Of a stretch of DNA of 64,000 nt, positions 39,096 through 46,376 are shown piece by piece; the stretch's first letter is position 1; every line of letters begins with the position of its first letter. This DNA comes from Bacillota bacterium. Its GTDB lineage: Bacteria > Bacillota > Clostridia > Christensenellales > CAG-138. Below the pieces are notes generated by a model that saw nothing but the letters and a program-made list of their open reading frames with translations, did not search any database and was not told the origin of the DNA. Where the stretch lies: assembly GCA_023459335.1 (NCBI GenBank), contig JAEWUO010000012.1, positions 15,738 through 79,737 on the forward strand, in the 5' to 3' direction. The position numbers and the translations under genes are program-made.

Positions 39096-39557
39096 TACCT
39101 GACCTCAGATTGTGTTTCTTATGGATACAAAGAGAAAAGGTAACATAACTGAAATGGAAACTATGCTTGCGTTTATGAAACTCGGTTATAATGTTCTTAC
39201 TCCGTATGGAGACTGTGAGCGTTATGATTTCGTAGTTGATATAGGCAATAAGTTTATAAGAGTACAGAGTAAGACAGCATCAACAGAAAACAACGGAGCA
39301 TCATTTAAGATTAGCACTTCAAGTTCTAATCGAAAAGATGGTGGCGTTGTTCATCACACTTACACAAAAGAAGATATTGACTATTTTACAACGGTTTTTG
39401 ACGGCATTGTTTATTTATTCCCTGTTGAAATATGCGGCGGAAGAGATAAGCAATTCAGAATAGAACCAACAAAGAATGGACAAGTGAGAGGAATCACTTG
39501 GGCGAAAGATTATGTTTTATCAGAGGTGATTAAAACAATCTGAGCTGATGTGTAAGC
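39096..39557 (+). mobile_element. 462-bp endonuclease-bearing insertion in the tRNA-Asn anticodon loop
   Basis: Lies between nucleotides 36 and 37 of the tRNA (after GTT). Its ends form a perfect 10-bp stem, CTCAGATTGT (39104-39113) with ACAATCTGAG (39535-39544), plus TTAC/GTAA nearer the exons, separated by a 5/7-nt internal loop. The reading frame fills nearly all the rest, leaving no space for a group I core, and the 3' end does not have the usual G. The splicing mechanism is therefore unknown. Confidence 0.75.
39121..39543 (+). CDS. I-Ssp6803I-like PD-(D/E)XK homing endonuclease in a tRNA intron
   Basis: 140 aa from ATG 39121, with no clear ribosome binding site. The start TKRKGNITEMETMLAFMKLGYNVLTPYG and the core ERYDFVVDIGNKFIRVQSKTA match the group I intron-associated PD-(D/E)XK family typified by I-Ssp6803I, which targets a tRNA-fMet gene: Glu in the first helix, Asp in YDFVVD and QxK in RVQSK. 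It would cut intact tRNA-Asn genes to spread the insertion. Both gene ends are part of the flanking stem. Confidence 0.8.
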   Translation: MDTKRKGNITEMETMLAFMKLGYNVLTPYGDCERYDFVVDIGNKFIRVQSKTASTENNGASFKISTSSSNRKDGGVVHHTYTKEDIDYFTTVFDGIVYLFPVEICGGRDKQFRIEPTKNGQVRGITWAKDYVLSEVIKTI

Positions 39558-39594
39558 AACCACAGGGTCGTTGGTTCGAGTCCAACAGGGTGAG
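39558..39594 (+). tRNA. Split tRNA-Asn (GUU), 3' half
   Basis: AACCACA completes the anticodon loop and stem, then variable loop GGGTC, T-arm GTTGG-TTCGAGT-CCAAC and acceptor AGGGTGA with discriminator G. CCA not encoded. Confidence 0.85.
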
Positions 39595-39603
39595 CTAGAT
39601 TAA

Positions 39604-39682
39604 AGCAAAAGCTTTGTGTTGGTGGTATTACGATATTGCCAACGCAAAAGCTTTGTGTTGGTGGTATTACGATATTGCCAAC
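39604..39682 (+). repeat. Tandem duplication of a 39-bp hairpin unit
   Basis: Two adjacent identical copies of a 39-bp sequence starting GCAAAAGCTTTGTG. Each can fold GTTGG...CCAAC, and AAGC-AAAA-GCTT. It follows the split tRNA in the same transcript. Confidence 0.8.
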
Positions 39683-39763
39683 ATTAGACTGTTCACCTGC
39701 TGTGCGGGGTTGTGGCGGCCGCTACAATAGCTCATCTACCACGTGTAGAAAGAGATTCTGAAG

Positions 39764-39791
39764 ACGTTACGCTTAGTGCGTAGCGTTTTTT
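39764..39791 (+). terminator. Terminator of the tRNA array
   Basis: ACGTTACGC (39764-39772) pairs with GCGTAGCGT (39778-39786, one G-U), followed by TTTTT. Confidence 0.85.
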
Positions 39792-39804
39792 GCTTTCTAT
39801 ATAA

Positions 39805-39833
39805 TTGACTAGCGGTGAAAAATGTGCTATAAT
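39805..39833 (+). promoter_or_regulatory. Promoter (TTGACT, class B tail)
   Basis: TTGACT (39805), 17-bp spacer, TATAAT (39828-39833), tail ATTGTAGAAAGTAAAA. Confidence 0.8.
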
Positions 39834-39866
39834 TATTGTAGAAAGTAAAATAGAAAGGGTGATTTT

Positions 39867-40091
39867 TTGGAAGTATATATTAAAGTTTTTAATGGTTTTT
39901 TGTTTATAAGTAGAGTAAAAACTTCACAAACAAATGTTAAAATTGTTACACCGTCAACAATCTACATAAATAGAAAAAGGGAAATTGTTGATGAAAAAGA
40001 AGGGTTGCCAGTTTTTATCCCATATGACGAAAACCTTACTTATGGAATAATAGAAATCCCACAGATGCAAGATACAGAGGAAGAGTTCTAA
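39867..40091 (+). CDS. Small protein of unknown function
   Basis: 74 aa, TTG start behind AAAGGGTG. Beta-rich (VYIKVFNGFLFISRVK... TPSTIYINRKREIV) with an acidic tail. No family recognised. Monocistronic between its own promoter and the next. Confidence 0.55.
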   Translation: MEVYIKVFNGFLFISRVKTSQTNVKIVTPSTIYINRKREIVDEKEGLPVFIPYDENLTYGIIEIPQMQDTEEEF

Positions 40092-40094
40092 GTA

Positions 40095-40123
40095 TTGATT
40101 TATGATAATAATTATGATATAAT
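40095..40123 (+). promoter_or_regulatory. Promoter (TTGATT)
   Basis: TTGATT (40095), 17-bp spacer, TATAAT (40118-40123). No gene before the next promoter 58 bp later. Confidence 0.65.
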
Positions 40124-40180
40124 TATTATAGTAAATAATTCACATTCATTCATTAAAAATATTGAGTTAAGTTGAATTAT

Positions 40181-40209
40181 TTGACTTTGGTTCACAAGTG
40201 TGATATAAT
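40181..40209 (+). promoter_or_regulatory. Class A promoter
   Basis: TTGACT (40181), 17-bp spacer, TATAAT (40204-40209). Drives the gene at 40257. Confidence 0.8.
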
Positions 40210-40256
40210 ATTATTATAGTAAAAATAAAATTTAAAAATTAAAGGAGTTTTGAAAG

Positions 40257-40550
40257 ATGAAAAAGATAACAGGAAAAAACACAAATGAAACTAGAGAGAT
40301 ATTAAAAAGCGACATTGTTGAAGGAATAGGCGGTATATTTGAATTAACTCAAATAGGTTCTAGTGAATATGCTATAGCCGTTGACACAGATATGGGTGTA
40401 CGTTATGTTAAATTAAACATAACCGTTGCCGACATGAAAGGAACAAAAACAACGAAACCTTTCAACTTAGAAGAAAAAGTTGCTGAATATAATGAGAAAC
40501 TAGAAGCAGCTATAACAAAGAAGTTAACTCAAAAAGCTAATAAGAATTAA
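40257..40550 (+). CDS. Small protein of unknown function
   Basis: 97 aa, ATG behind AAAGGAG. An alpha/beta start and a Lys-rich helical C-terminus (EEKVAEYNEKLEAAITKKLTQKANKN) suggest a nucleic-acid- or protein-binding helper; no family recognised. Followed 24 nt later by the kinase-fold candidate. Confidence 0.58.
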   Translation: MKKITGKNTNETREILKSDIVEGIGGIFELTQIGSSEYAIAVDTDMGVRYVKLNITVADMKGTKTTKPFNLEEKVAEYNEKLEAAITKKLTQKANKN

Positions 40551-40574
40551 GAATTAAGTGAAAGGTGGCGGCTT

Positions 40575-41426
40575 ATGTATTTAGTAAAAGAATTAATCAG
40601 AGAAATAAAAAACAATATAAAATATTCACCACGCAAAGGTGGATATATTGGGAATGACTTAACCTACAATATAAAAGCCGCCGCCGATGATTTTAATTTG
40701 GATTACGACTTTGGTTTTGCCAAAGGTGTAATAAATATGGGTAATGGATATGTTCTTAAATATGGAATGAAAGGGTATCAAATTAGTATTAATGATGTGA
40801 TCAATATTCCCGAGGAAATTGAAGATATGATGGATAATTCCCCTTACGTAACAGAGGTAGAAAGATATCTCACTTGTCGCACATGGAAAGAATTATTTTA
40901 TGGGTTTAAATATGATGATTATGTTGAAAAAGAAATTGCAATTTATAATTCTTTACCAAAGAAATATCGACACCTTTTCGCAAAAAATATTAAGGTTAAA
41001 AATGAAAAACATTTCTATATTCAACTCGCCGCAAAGACAGGCGGCTTAGAAACGGTTTCAGATGAAGAAATTCAGCAATTTATAGAAGAAAACCAACAAA
41101 TTGTTAATGAACTATACACCAGAAGTGAAAGGCGTATACCAATATTTTCTAAATGGTTGGGATTGGTACTCTATTACTGGAACAGAGAGGAAATCTTGGA
41201 TATCTTTAAGTTCCTTATAAAATTGTGTGATAAATATCACCTATATCCAGACCTATTCGCTGATAGACAGATGGGATTAATTAATGGAAAACTGGTTTTT
41301 ATTGATTACTCAGGACTTTTTGGTGGGTTAACTAGAAAAGTTACTGATTATAAAGAACACGAACAATATATAGAAGATAATTTTTTAGTGCCATTAGAAG
41401 AAAGTGAGAGTGAAAATAATGACTGA
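40575..41426 (+). CDS. Kinase-fold-like protein (possible pseudokinase)
   Basis: 283 aa. The stretch LCDKYHLYPDLFADRQMGLINGKLVFIDYSGLFGG (~214-250) resembles the catalytic-loop/DFG region of protein kinases and aminoglycoside-phosphotransferase folds (HxDxxxxN...DFG), with degenerate residues. NMGNGYVLKYGMKG near residue 60 could be the ATP-binding Lys strand. The match is by eye and weak. Such folds are common in T4-like and jumbo phages; activity is uncertain. Confidence 0.4.
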   Translation: MYLVKELIREIKNNIKYSPRKGGYIGNDLTYNIKAAADDFNLDYDFGFAKGVINMGNGYVLKYGMKGYQISINDVINIPEEIEDMMDNSPYVTEVERYLTCRTWKELFYGFKYDDYVEKEIAIYNSLPKKYRHLFAKNIKVKNEKHFYIQLAAKTGGLETVSDEEIQQFIEENQQIVNELYTRSERRIPIFSKWLGLVLYYWNREEILDIFKFLIKLCDKYHLYPDLFADRQMGLINGKLVFIDYSGLFGGLTRKVTDYKEHEQYIEDNFLVPLEESESENND

Positions 41427-41607
41427 TTTAGAAATTGTTTTAGCCGTAGTCGTATTCATTCTAGGGTGCGGCGGCTTTGGACTACTAGAGGAAAATCGCT
41501 CACTAAGGGCGGAAAATAAGAAAATGAAGGCAAAATTGAGGCGTTTTGTCGCATCAGTAGCTGATGAATATGGAAGAGGTGATGTGAATGACCGTAAAAT
41601 TAGATGA
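41419..41607 (+). CDS. Small N-terminally anchored membrane protein
   Basis: 62 aa from ATG 41419, overlapping the preceding stop. One N-terminal membrane helix (IVLAVVVFILGCGGFGLL) followed by a basic coiled-coil tail (EENRSLRAENKKMKAKLRRF). Reminiscent of Rz-like or division-type small membrane proteins, but no family assignment. Confidence 0.58.
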   Translation: MTDLEIVLAVVVFILGCGGFGLLEENRSLRAENKKMKAKLRRFVASVADEYGRGDVNDRKIR

Positions 41608-42061
41608 TATAAAAAATGGAGACTATATATTAAAAACTATTGATAATGATGGAGAAATTTTTGAATATGGTTCATTCTCAGAGTGCCTGTTTAATCTCCT
41701 TAAAAATGGAGAATTCTCAGATCTACTAATGCAACTAAAAACTTGCACCTTTTTAGTTGATGGAGTTATCGCTCTAAGAAATTGTGAAGTAATTGGGGAA
41801 GTATACATTGATATTCCTGACATTATCACAATAAAGATGGAGCATGGCTCATTGACAATAAATATTCCTAAGGGAGATATAGATATTTTATATGGTAAAG
41901 ATGATGAACAACCCCTTATCTTAAAATATAAGAGTTTTGATCAAAGTTTTCTTGTAGGAGGGATAAATCAACTCTTTCCGCAAGAACACTCGTTTATTAC
42001 TATTATTAAAATGCTATTATTATCTTCTTGGGAAAAAAAATTAATAAAGGAGGATTATTAA
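41588..42061 (+). CDS. Protein of unknown function
   Basis: 157 aa, ATG behind GAGGTGATG, overlapping the previous gene by 20 nt. Acidic, beta-rich, no motif recognised. Part of a coupled run 40575-42741. Confidence 0.55.
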   Translation: MTVKLDDIKNGDYILKTIDNDGEIFEYGSFSECLFNLLKNGEFSDLLMQLKTCTFLVDGVIALRNCEVIGEVYIDIPDIITIKMEHGSLTINIPKGDIDILYGKDDEQPLILKYKSFDQSFLVGGINQLFPQEHSFITIIKMLLLSSWEKKLIKEDY

Positions 42062-42063
42062 CA

Positions 42064-42741
42064 TTGGAAGTAAAGCTAAGGAGCATAACAGGGCTAAAAA
42101 ATGCCTTGGAAAGCCTATTTATCTCAAATAGAAACGAGGCGAAATTTGAAGATATAAGTAAGCTATGGGATAAAGAGAATAAAACAAAACAAGAATTAGA
42201 AGAGCTTGACGGCTATATGAGAACTCTTTTTAAGTGGGGATTAAAACACCCTACAATGCTAAGGTTTATAAATATTACATTTAAAATAGACGGACTACAT
42301 CGTGGAGCCCAAGACGACTTAGATGCCCACGCATATAGAATGCATAACAAAATTATTCGCTCTTCAACTAGAACGAATAAGTTTGATGTTGAAGTATCAG
42401 ATTGGTATAAAGACAAAATTTTGTTTCCAGAGCAGGTTTTAGACTTGCCAGAAAATGTAACCTTCAACAGTAAAGATTATGTTAAGACACCGTATGGTTA
42501 CGTTTTAAAAGAGCTTGCAAATAACAGAGATGTTTTGCGAGGTCTTTATCCCTTAGGAATTCCATCAAATTGTCTTTTTGAAATGTGTTTACCAGAGTTT
42601 GCACATATATACTCACAAAGATACGAATTGACAGCGGCGGCACCAGAGCTGCAAGCCGCCGTAGAAATGATGTTAAAACTAATAAATGAAAAACTACCCC
42701 TAGTAGATAGGGAATATCTATTGGAATTAAATAAATACTAA
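42064..42741 (+). CDS. thyX: ThyX-like flavin-dependent thymidylate synthase
   Basis: 225 aa from TTG 42064, 9 nt after AAAGGAGG. GLHRGAQDDLDAHAYRMHNKIIRSSTRTNKF (~75-105) looks like the divergent phage form of the ThyX signature (canonical RHRxxSxNxxSxRY), and LRGLYPLGIPSNCLFEMCLPEFAHIYSQRYELTAAAPELQAAVEMM the C-terminal active-site helices. ThyX makes dTMP from dUMP using flavin and folate, which complements the anaerobic NrdD pathway in this window. Family call moderate because the motif is divergent. Confidence 0.62.
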   Translation: MEVKLRSITGLKNALESLFISNRNEAKFEDISKLWDKENKTKQELEELDGYMRTLFKWGLKHPTMLRFINITFKIDGLHRGAQDDLDAHAYRMHNKIIRSSTRTNKFDVEVSDWYKDKILFPEQVLDLPENVTFNSKDYVKTPYGYVLKELANNRDVLRGLYPLGIPSNCLFEMCLPEFAHIYSQRYELTAAAPELQAAVEMMLKLINEKLPLVDREYLLELNKY

Positions 42742-42754
42742 GGAGGTTTTTACA

Positions 42755-43114
42755 ATAGAAACAAATGATATTATAATAAGTGATTTTACAAATGGTGGAA
42801 CAGTTACTATGATTGGAGTCGCTTTCAAAGACTCTTCAACTGGAGTTATGCAAGTGCGATTTCCAAACTATCAAACATTTGCGGCCGCAGATGTAACTGG
42901 TTTAACTACTATATGTAGATTAAAAACCAGTTTAGCTGAAACGGCTTATAGAGATTTATTGGTGAAGCTATGGTTAACACCACCAGTTGTTAACGATATA
43001 AATGATATAAGTGCTGGTGCACAGGGAGCTCGAGCAGTCTGGAAAAACAAGTGGCTCGATCCAAATATTACAGACATCATTGGAGATGTTAATCATACAA
43101 TAACTGTATTTTAA
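42755..43114 (+). CDS. Small protein of unknown function, probable ATA start
   Basis: 119 aa if started at ATA 42755, which lies 8 nt after AAGGAGG; the first ATG (42809) has only a weak site (GGTGG). Sequence GTVTMIGVAFKDSSTGVMQVRFPNYQTFAAADVTG suggests a beta-rich fold. No family recognised. Ends at a strong terminator. Confidence 0.5.
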   Translation: METNDIIISDFTNGGTVTMIGVAFKDSSTGVMQVRFPNYQTFAAADVTGLTTICRLKTSLAETAYRDLLVKLWLTPPVVNDINDISAGAQGARAVWKNKWLDPNITDIIGDVNHTITVF

Positions 43115-43116
43115 AA

Positions 43117-43154
43117 ATAGCCTGCAAATTACAACAATTTGCAGGCTATTGATT
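43117..43154 (+). terminator. Strong rho-independent terminator
   Basis: 14-bp perfect stem (43117-43130 with 43136-43149), 5-nt loop, then TGATTTTTT; the T-tract overlaps the next -35 box. Confidence 0.9.
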
Positions 43155-43177
43155 TTTTCTAAGAAGTGTGATATAAT
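43149..43177 (+). promoter_or_regulatory. Promoter (TTGATT, class A tail)
   Basis: TTGATT (43149), 17-bp spacer, TATAAT (43172-43177), TATATTATAGTAAAA. Drives the phosphoesterase gene. Confidence 0.8.
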
Positions 43178-43206
43178 TATATTATAGTAAAAAAGGAGAT
43201 GAGAAG

Positions 43207-43878
43207 ATGAATAGATTATTTATAACTGGAGACTTACATTGTCCACTAGATATAGAGAAGTTAGAGATTTTTAATAATAACAATGAACTTGATGAAACTG
43301 ACATTCTTATTATCTTTGGCGATGCCGGCTTGCTATGGGATGATAATGATGAGAGAAAAGAATGGATTAAAAAAATTGAAAACTATCCATTCACAACTTT
43401 TGTAGTTGCTGGTAATCATGAAAATTACGATATGATTGAAAGGTTACCAAAAGTCTTGAAATATGGGGCGGCCGCAAGAAAAGTTCACTCAAAACTGTTT
43501 TATGATGTTAGGGGTTCAGTTTATAATTTCAATGGAAGAAAATGCCTAACAGTCTCTGGTGGAAACTCAATTGACAAAGAGAGACGCACAATAGGAGTTA
43601 GTTGGTGGCCGCAAGAACAAATAACTCTTAATGATGTAGATATGGCAAAAAGAAGCCTTGGTCTTTATAATAATAAAGTTGACTATATTCTCACTCATGT
43701 TGGAACAAGAAATGTTGTTGAGAGCTTTGGATTTACTCCAGATAGTTGTGTTCTTGCTATGGATGAAATTCTTCGTGATGTTATTTATAAGCATCATTAC
43801 TTTGGACACTATCACTTAGATGAGAATGTTTCAAAGAAACAAACCATTTTATACGATAATTTTGTTGAATTAAATTGA
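43207..43878 (+). CDS. Calcineurin-like metallophosphoesterase
   Basis: 223 aa, ATG behind AAGGAGATGAG. All metal-binding motifs are present in order: GDLH (8-11), FGDAG (~37-41), AGNHE (~67-71), THVG (~158-161) and GHYH (~198-201). Substrates in this family range from nucleotides to RNA ends (2'-3' cyclic phosphates) and phosphoproteins. In this RNA-repair-rich genome a role in end healing is possible but unproven. Contrast with the degenerate homolog at 30931. Confidence 0.88.
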   Translation: MNRLFITGDLHCPLDIEKLEIFNNNNELDETDILIIFGDAGLLWDDNDERKEWIKKIENYPFTTFVVAGNHENYDMIERLPKVLKYGAAARKVHSKLFYDVRGSVYNFNGRKCLTVSGGNSIDKERRTIGVSWWPQEQITLNDVDMAKRSLGLYNNKVDYILTHVGTRNVVESFGFTPDSCVLAMDEILRDVIYKHHYFGHYHLDENVSKKQTILYDNFVELN

Positions 43879-43903
43879 CTTCAATCAAATTATATGGTAT
43901 AAT
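43875..43903 (+). promoter_or_regulatory. Class A promoter
   Basis: TTGACT (43875) overlaps the phosphoesterase stop; 17-bp spacer; TATAAT (43898-43903). Drives KTSC and Thg1 genes. Confidence 0.8.
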
Positions 43904-43935
43904 TATATTATAGTAAAAGAAAGGAAGTATATTAA

Positions 43936-44136
43936 ATGAGAATTGACAGTTCATTTATAAAAAGAGTTTCATATAAAAAAGGAAAAAGATTGTTAAAACT
44001 GGAGATGATTAGTGGCACTTATGAATACTCTGAAGTGCCAAAGAGAATATTTAAGGATTTTTTAAAAGCGTCTTCGGCGGGAAAGTTCTATAATTCCTTT
44101 ATAAAAGGAGAATTTCTAAGCCAGAGAATTCAATAG
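43936..44136 (+). CDS. KTSC-domain protein
   Basis: 66 aa comprising one KTSC domain: SSFIKRVSYKKGKRLLKLEMISGTYEYSEVPKRIFKDFLKASSAGKFYNSFIKG. This small domain is often found with lysyl-tRNA-synthetase-type or RNA-related proteins, and alone in phages. Co-transcribed with Thg1 20 nt downstream. Confidence 0.8.
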   Translation: MRIDSSFIKRVSYKKGKRLLKLEMISGTYEYSEVPKRIFKDFLKASSAGKFYNSFIKGEFLSQRIQ

Positions 44137-44155
44137 ATAGAATAGGAGAACACTT

Positions 44156-44905
44156 ATGTATTTTAAAGAATTAGAGACAAAATCAATAGTAAAACTAGAC
44201 AAAAAACTGCCAGTTGTTGTTAGATTGGATGGAAAATCTTTTAGTAGCTTTACAAAAAATTTCAAAAAGCCTTTTTGTGAAGTGTTCTATCTATCAATGC
44301 TAGATACAACAAGATTGCTCTTAAAAAGTGATGTCCAAGGTATTGTCGGTGCTATAGTAGCATCAGATGAAATATCTATTTTTCTACGGTCTTTTTATGA
44401 TAGAAAAGGAAATAGGAGTGGATATTTTGATTTCAATGTTCAAAAACTAGCTTCAACTTTAGCTAGTAGGGTTACGAGAATATTTAATACGTGTTTTAGA
44501 AAAAATGTTGAAATATTCTCTGAAAATAGTTATGATGATATAGAAAGAGTAAAAGCATTGACAGCTGCAATAGATATGGCTGAATTCGACTGTAGAAGTT
44601 TTTCCTTAGATTCAACTGGCGAAATATATGACTACTTACTAAATAGACAATCAGACTTTAGCAGAAATGCTATCAATATGGCCGCCAGAGAGGAATTTTC
44701 TCATAGTGAACTAGTCGGAGTTCCTAGTGCAGTTGTTGAAAACAGCCTTAATCACTTAGGTAAATTTGTTGAAGATAAATACAAGTTTGGAGCAATATTT
44801 ATAAAAAGTGGCGGTGAAGTTTTTGAACTTCCATCTAAAAAAGTTTCAAAATTAAAGCAGAAAATAGGAATAATAAGTAAAGAATTTGAATATTGGGGTG
44901 AGTAA
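44156..44905 (+). CDS. thg1: Thg1-like tRNA-His guanylyltransferase / 3'-5' polymerase
   Basis: 249 aa, typical Thg1 length. The catalytic palm motif VVVRLDGKSFSSFTK (~21-35) carries the first metal-binding Asp, and ASDEIS (~69-74) the second acidic pair; FDCRSFSL...EIYDYLLNRQSDFSRNAI matches the tRNA-binding region. Family members add G to the 5' end of tRNA-His or, as Thg1-like proteins, repair 5'-truncated tRNAs in the 3'-5' direction. No tRNA-His occurs in this window, which favours a repair function. Confidence 0.88.
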   Translation: MYFKELETKSIVKLDKKLPVVVRLDGKSFSSFTKNFKKPFCEVFYLSMLDTTRLLLKSDVQGIVGAIVASDEISIFLRSFYDRKGNRSGYFDFNVQKLASTLASRVTRIFNTCFRKNVEIFSENSYDDIERVKALTAAIDMAEFDCRSFSLDSTGEIYDYLLNRQSDFSRNAINMAAREEFSHSELVGVPSAVVENSLNHLGKFVEDKYKFGAIFIKSGGEVFELPSKKVSKLKQKIGIISKEFEYWGE

Positions 44906-44908
44906 ATA

Positions 44909-45355
44909 ATGTATTATCAAATAAGAAGAGGAACATTTGAAACCAATAGTAGCTCAGTTCATTCACTCACTTTGTGTAGTAAGTCTGATTATGAACGCTG
45001 GTCCTATGGAGAGTTATTTTATGAACCATATGGTAGAGGATTCGTGACATTAGAAGAGGTTGTAAATTCAGAAGAATTTGAAAAGACGGAAGTGTCTAAA
45101 CATATTAAAGATAATCTTTCTCTATTTAAAGAAATGGCTTATGCTTATGAAGAGCTATCTTATGATGATGATTATATGAGAATAATTAACAAAAGAAGCG
45201 AAGAGTTAAATAATACCATCAAAGACGAGATTAGAGACATGGAAGTTTATTCTATAGATTCTTTTTTTGCAAGAAATGATTATGAAACTTTTATTGAATC
45301 GAAAAATATAGATAGTGTTAATGTAGTTGCATTTGGCTATTTTGGACGTGATTAG
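44909..45355 (+). CDS. Phage protein of the RRGTFETNSSS family, unknown function
   Basis: 148 aa. The N-terminus MYYQIRRGTFETNSSSVHSL is a signature I recognise from hypothetical phage proteins; the rest is acidic and helical. It starts 3 nt after the thg1 stop, so the two are coupled. The function is unknown; coupling makes a partner or substrate adaptor for Thg1 conceivable. Confidence 0.6.
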   Translation: MYYQIRRGTFETNSSSVHSLTLCSKSDYERWSYGELFYEPYGRGFVTLEEVVNSEEFEKTEVSKHIKDNLSLFKEMAYAYEELSYDDDYMRIINKRSEELNNTIKDEIRDMEVYSIDSFFARNDYETFIESKNIDSVNVVAFGYFGRD

Positions 45356-45373
45356 AAAGGAAAGAGATTATTG

Positions 45374-46261
45374 ATGATAGGAAAGTACAAAAATGGTAAT
45401 TATAAAGTGGCAATTATGCCAGATGGAACAAAAATACGAGCAATTCAAGATGGAACAATTCCAAATCCAGATTTCCCAGAAAATATGGATGTAAAAATAA
45501 CCAACTATTGTGATATTGGATGTAGTTTTTGCTATGAAAATTCTACAATAAATGGGTGTCATGGAGCAATATTAAATCTACCATTTATTAAATCATTGAA
45601 ACCTTTTACTGAAATGGCTATTGGCGGTGGCGATCCAATGAGTCACCCACAGTTGAAAGAATTTTTAATTGAACTAAAAGAACAGAAAGTTATCGCAAAT
45701 ATAACTGTAAATCAAAAAACATTTGAGAATAAGTATTCTCAAATTAAGGAATTAATTAATAAAGGATTAATCTATGGCGTTGGTATTTCACTAGTTAATC
45801 CTTCTTATAACTTCATTAATTTGGTAAAAACTATTCCTAATGCTGTTATCCATGTAATTAATGGATTAATTACAAAAGAGCAACTAGCGAAGTTATCAAA
45901 TCATAACTTAAAAATATTAGTTCTTGGATATAAATCTAAAGGAAGGGGTTATAAATTCATCGTAGAAGAAAACGAATTTATATCAAAAAATCAGCATTAT
46001 TTAAAAAATAATTTAACTAAAATTTCTAAACAATTTAGTGTTTTTAGTTTTGATAATTTGGGAATTGAGCAGTTGGATGCTTTAGCTCTCATTCCTAAAG
46101 AAGAAATTCCAAAGTATTATATGGGTGATGACGGTAAGTTCACAATGTATATAGATCTTGTGAAAAAAGAATATGCAAAAAACTCAATTTCAGAAGAGCG
46201 ATATGATTTGAGCGATTTATCAACAGTAGAAGAAATTTTTGCTAAAATAAAAGAATTATAA
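45374..46261 (+). CDS. Radical SAM enzyme of unknown specificity
   Basis: 295 aa, ATG 45374 behind AGGAAAGAG. The cluster motif is CDIGCSFCYEN (~47-57, CX3CX2C) and the SAM motif MAIGGGDPMSHP (~82-93). A partial TIM barrel follows, without SPASM-type extra cysteines. Could modify a peptide, tRNA or nucleotide; no substrate clue besides the surrounding RNA-metabolism genes. Ends at a hairpin-promoter module. Confidence 0.8.
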   Translation: MIGKYKNGNYKVAIMPDGTKIRAIQDGTIPNPDFPENMDVKITNYCDIGCSFCYENSTINGCHGAILNLPFIKSLKPFTEMAIGGGDPMSHPQLKEFLIELKEQKVIANITVNQKTFENKYSQIKELINKGLIYGVGISLVNPSYNFINLVKTIPNAVIHVINGLITKEQLAKLSNHNLKILVLGYKSKGRGYKFIVEENEFISKNQHYLKNNLTKISKQFSVFSFDNLGIEQLDALALIPKEEIPKYYMGDDGKFTMYIDLVKKEYAKNSISEERYDLSDLSTVEEIFAKIKEL

Positions 46262-46300
46262 TATAAGTCGCCGCATTATATAATTATGCGGCTGCTTATA
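46262..46300 (+). repeat. Hairpin module copy 2 (variant)
   Basis: ATAAGTCGCCGCAT and ATGCGGCTGCTTAT form a near-perfect inverted repeat; the arms are those of the family but in swapped order and the loop is short. Followed by a class B promoter. Confidence 0.75.
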
Positions 46301-46329
46301 TTGATTTTAATTGTTTTTTATAGTATAAT
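46301..46329 (+). promoter_or_regulatory. Class B promoter
   Basis: TTGATT (46301), 17-bp spacer, TATAAT (46324-46329), AATATAGAAAG tail. Confidence 0.8.
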
Positions 46330-46376
46330 TAATATAGAAAGAAAAAAGGGGTTGGAAGAATGAGAAATGTTGGGTA

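Noticed and set aside
39096..39557. Ordinary group I intron in tRNA-Asn
   Set aside because: Only ~40 nt of the insert lie outside the nuclease gene; no core motifs were found there and the insert does not end in G. Left open as an unknown intron type.
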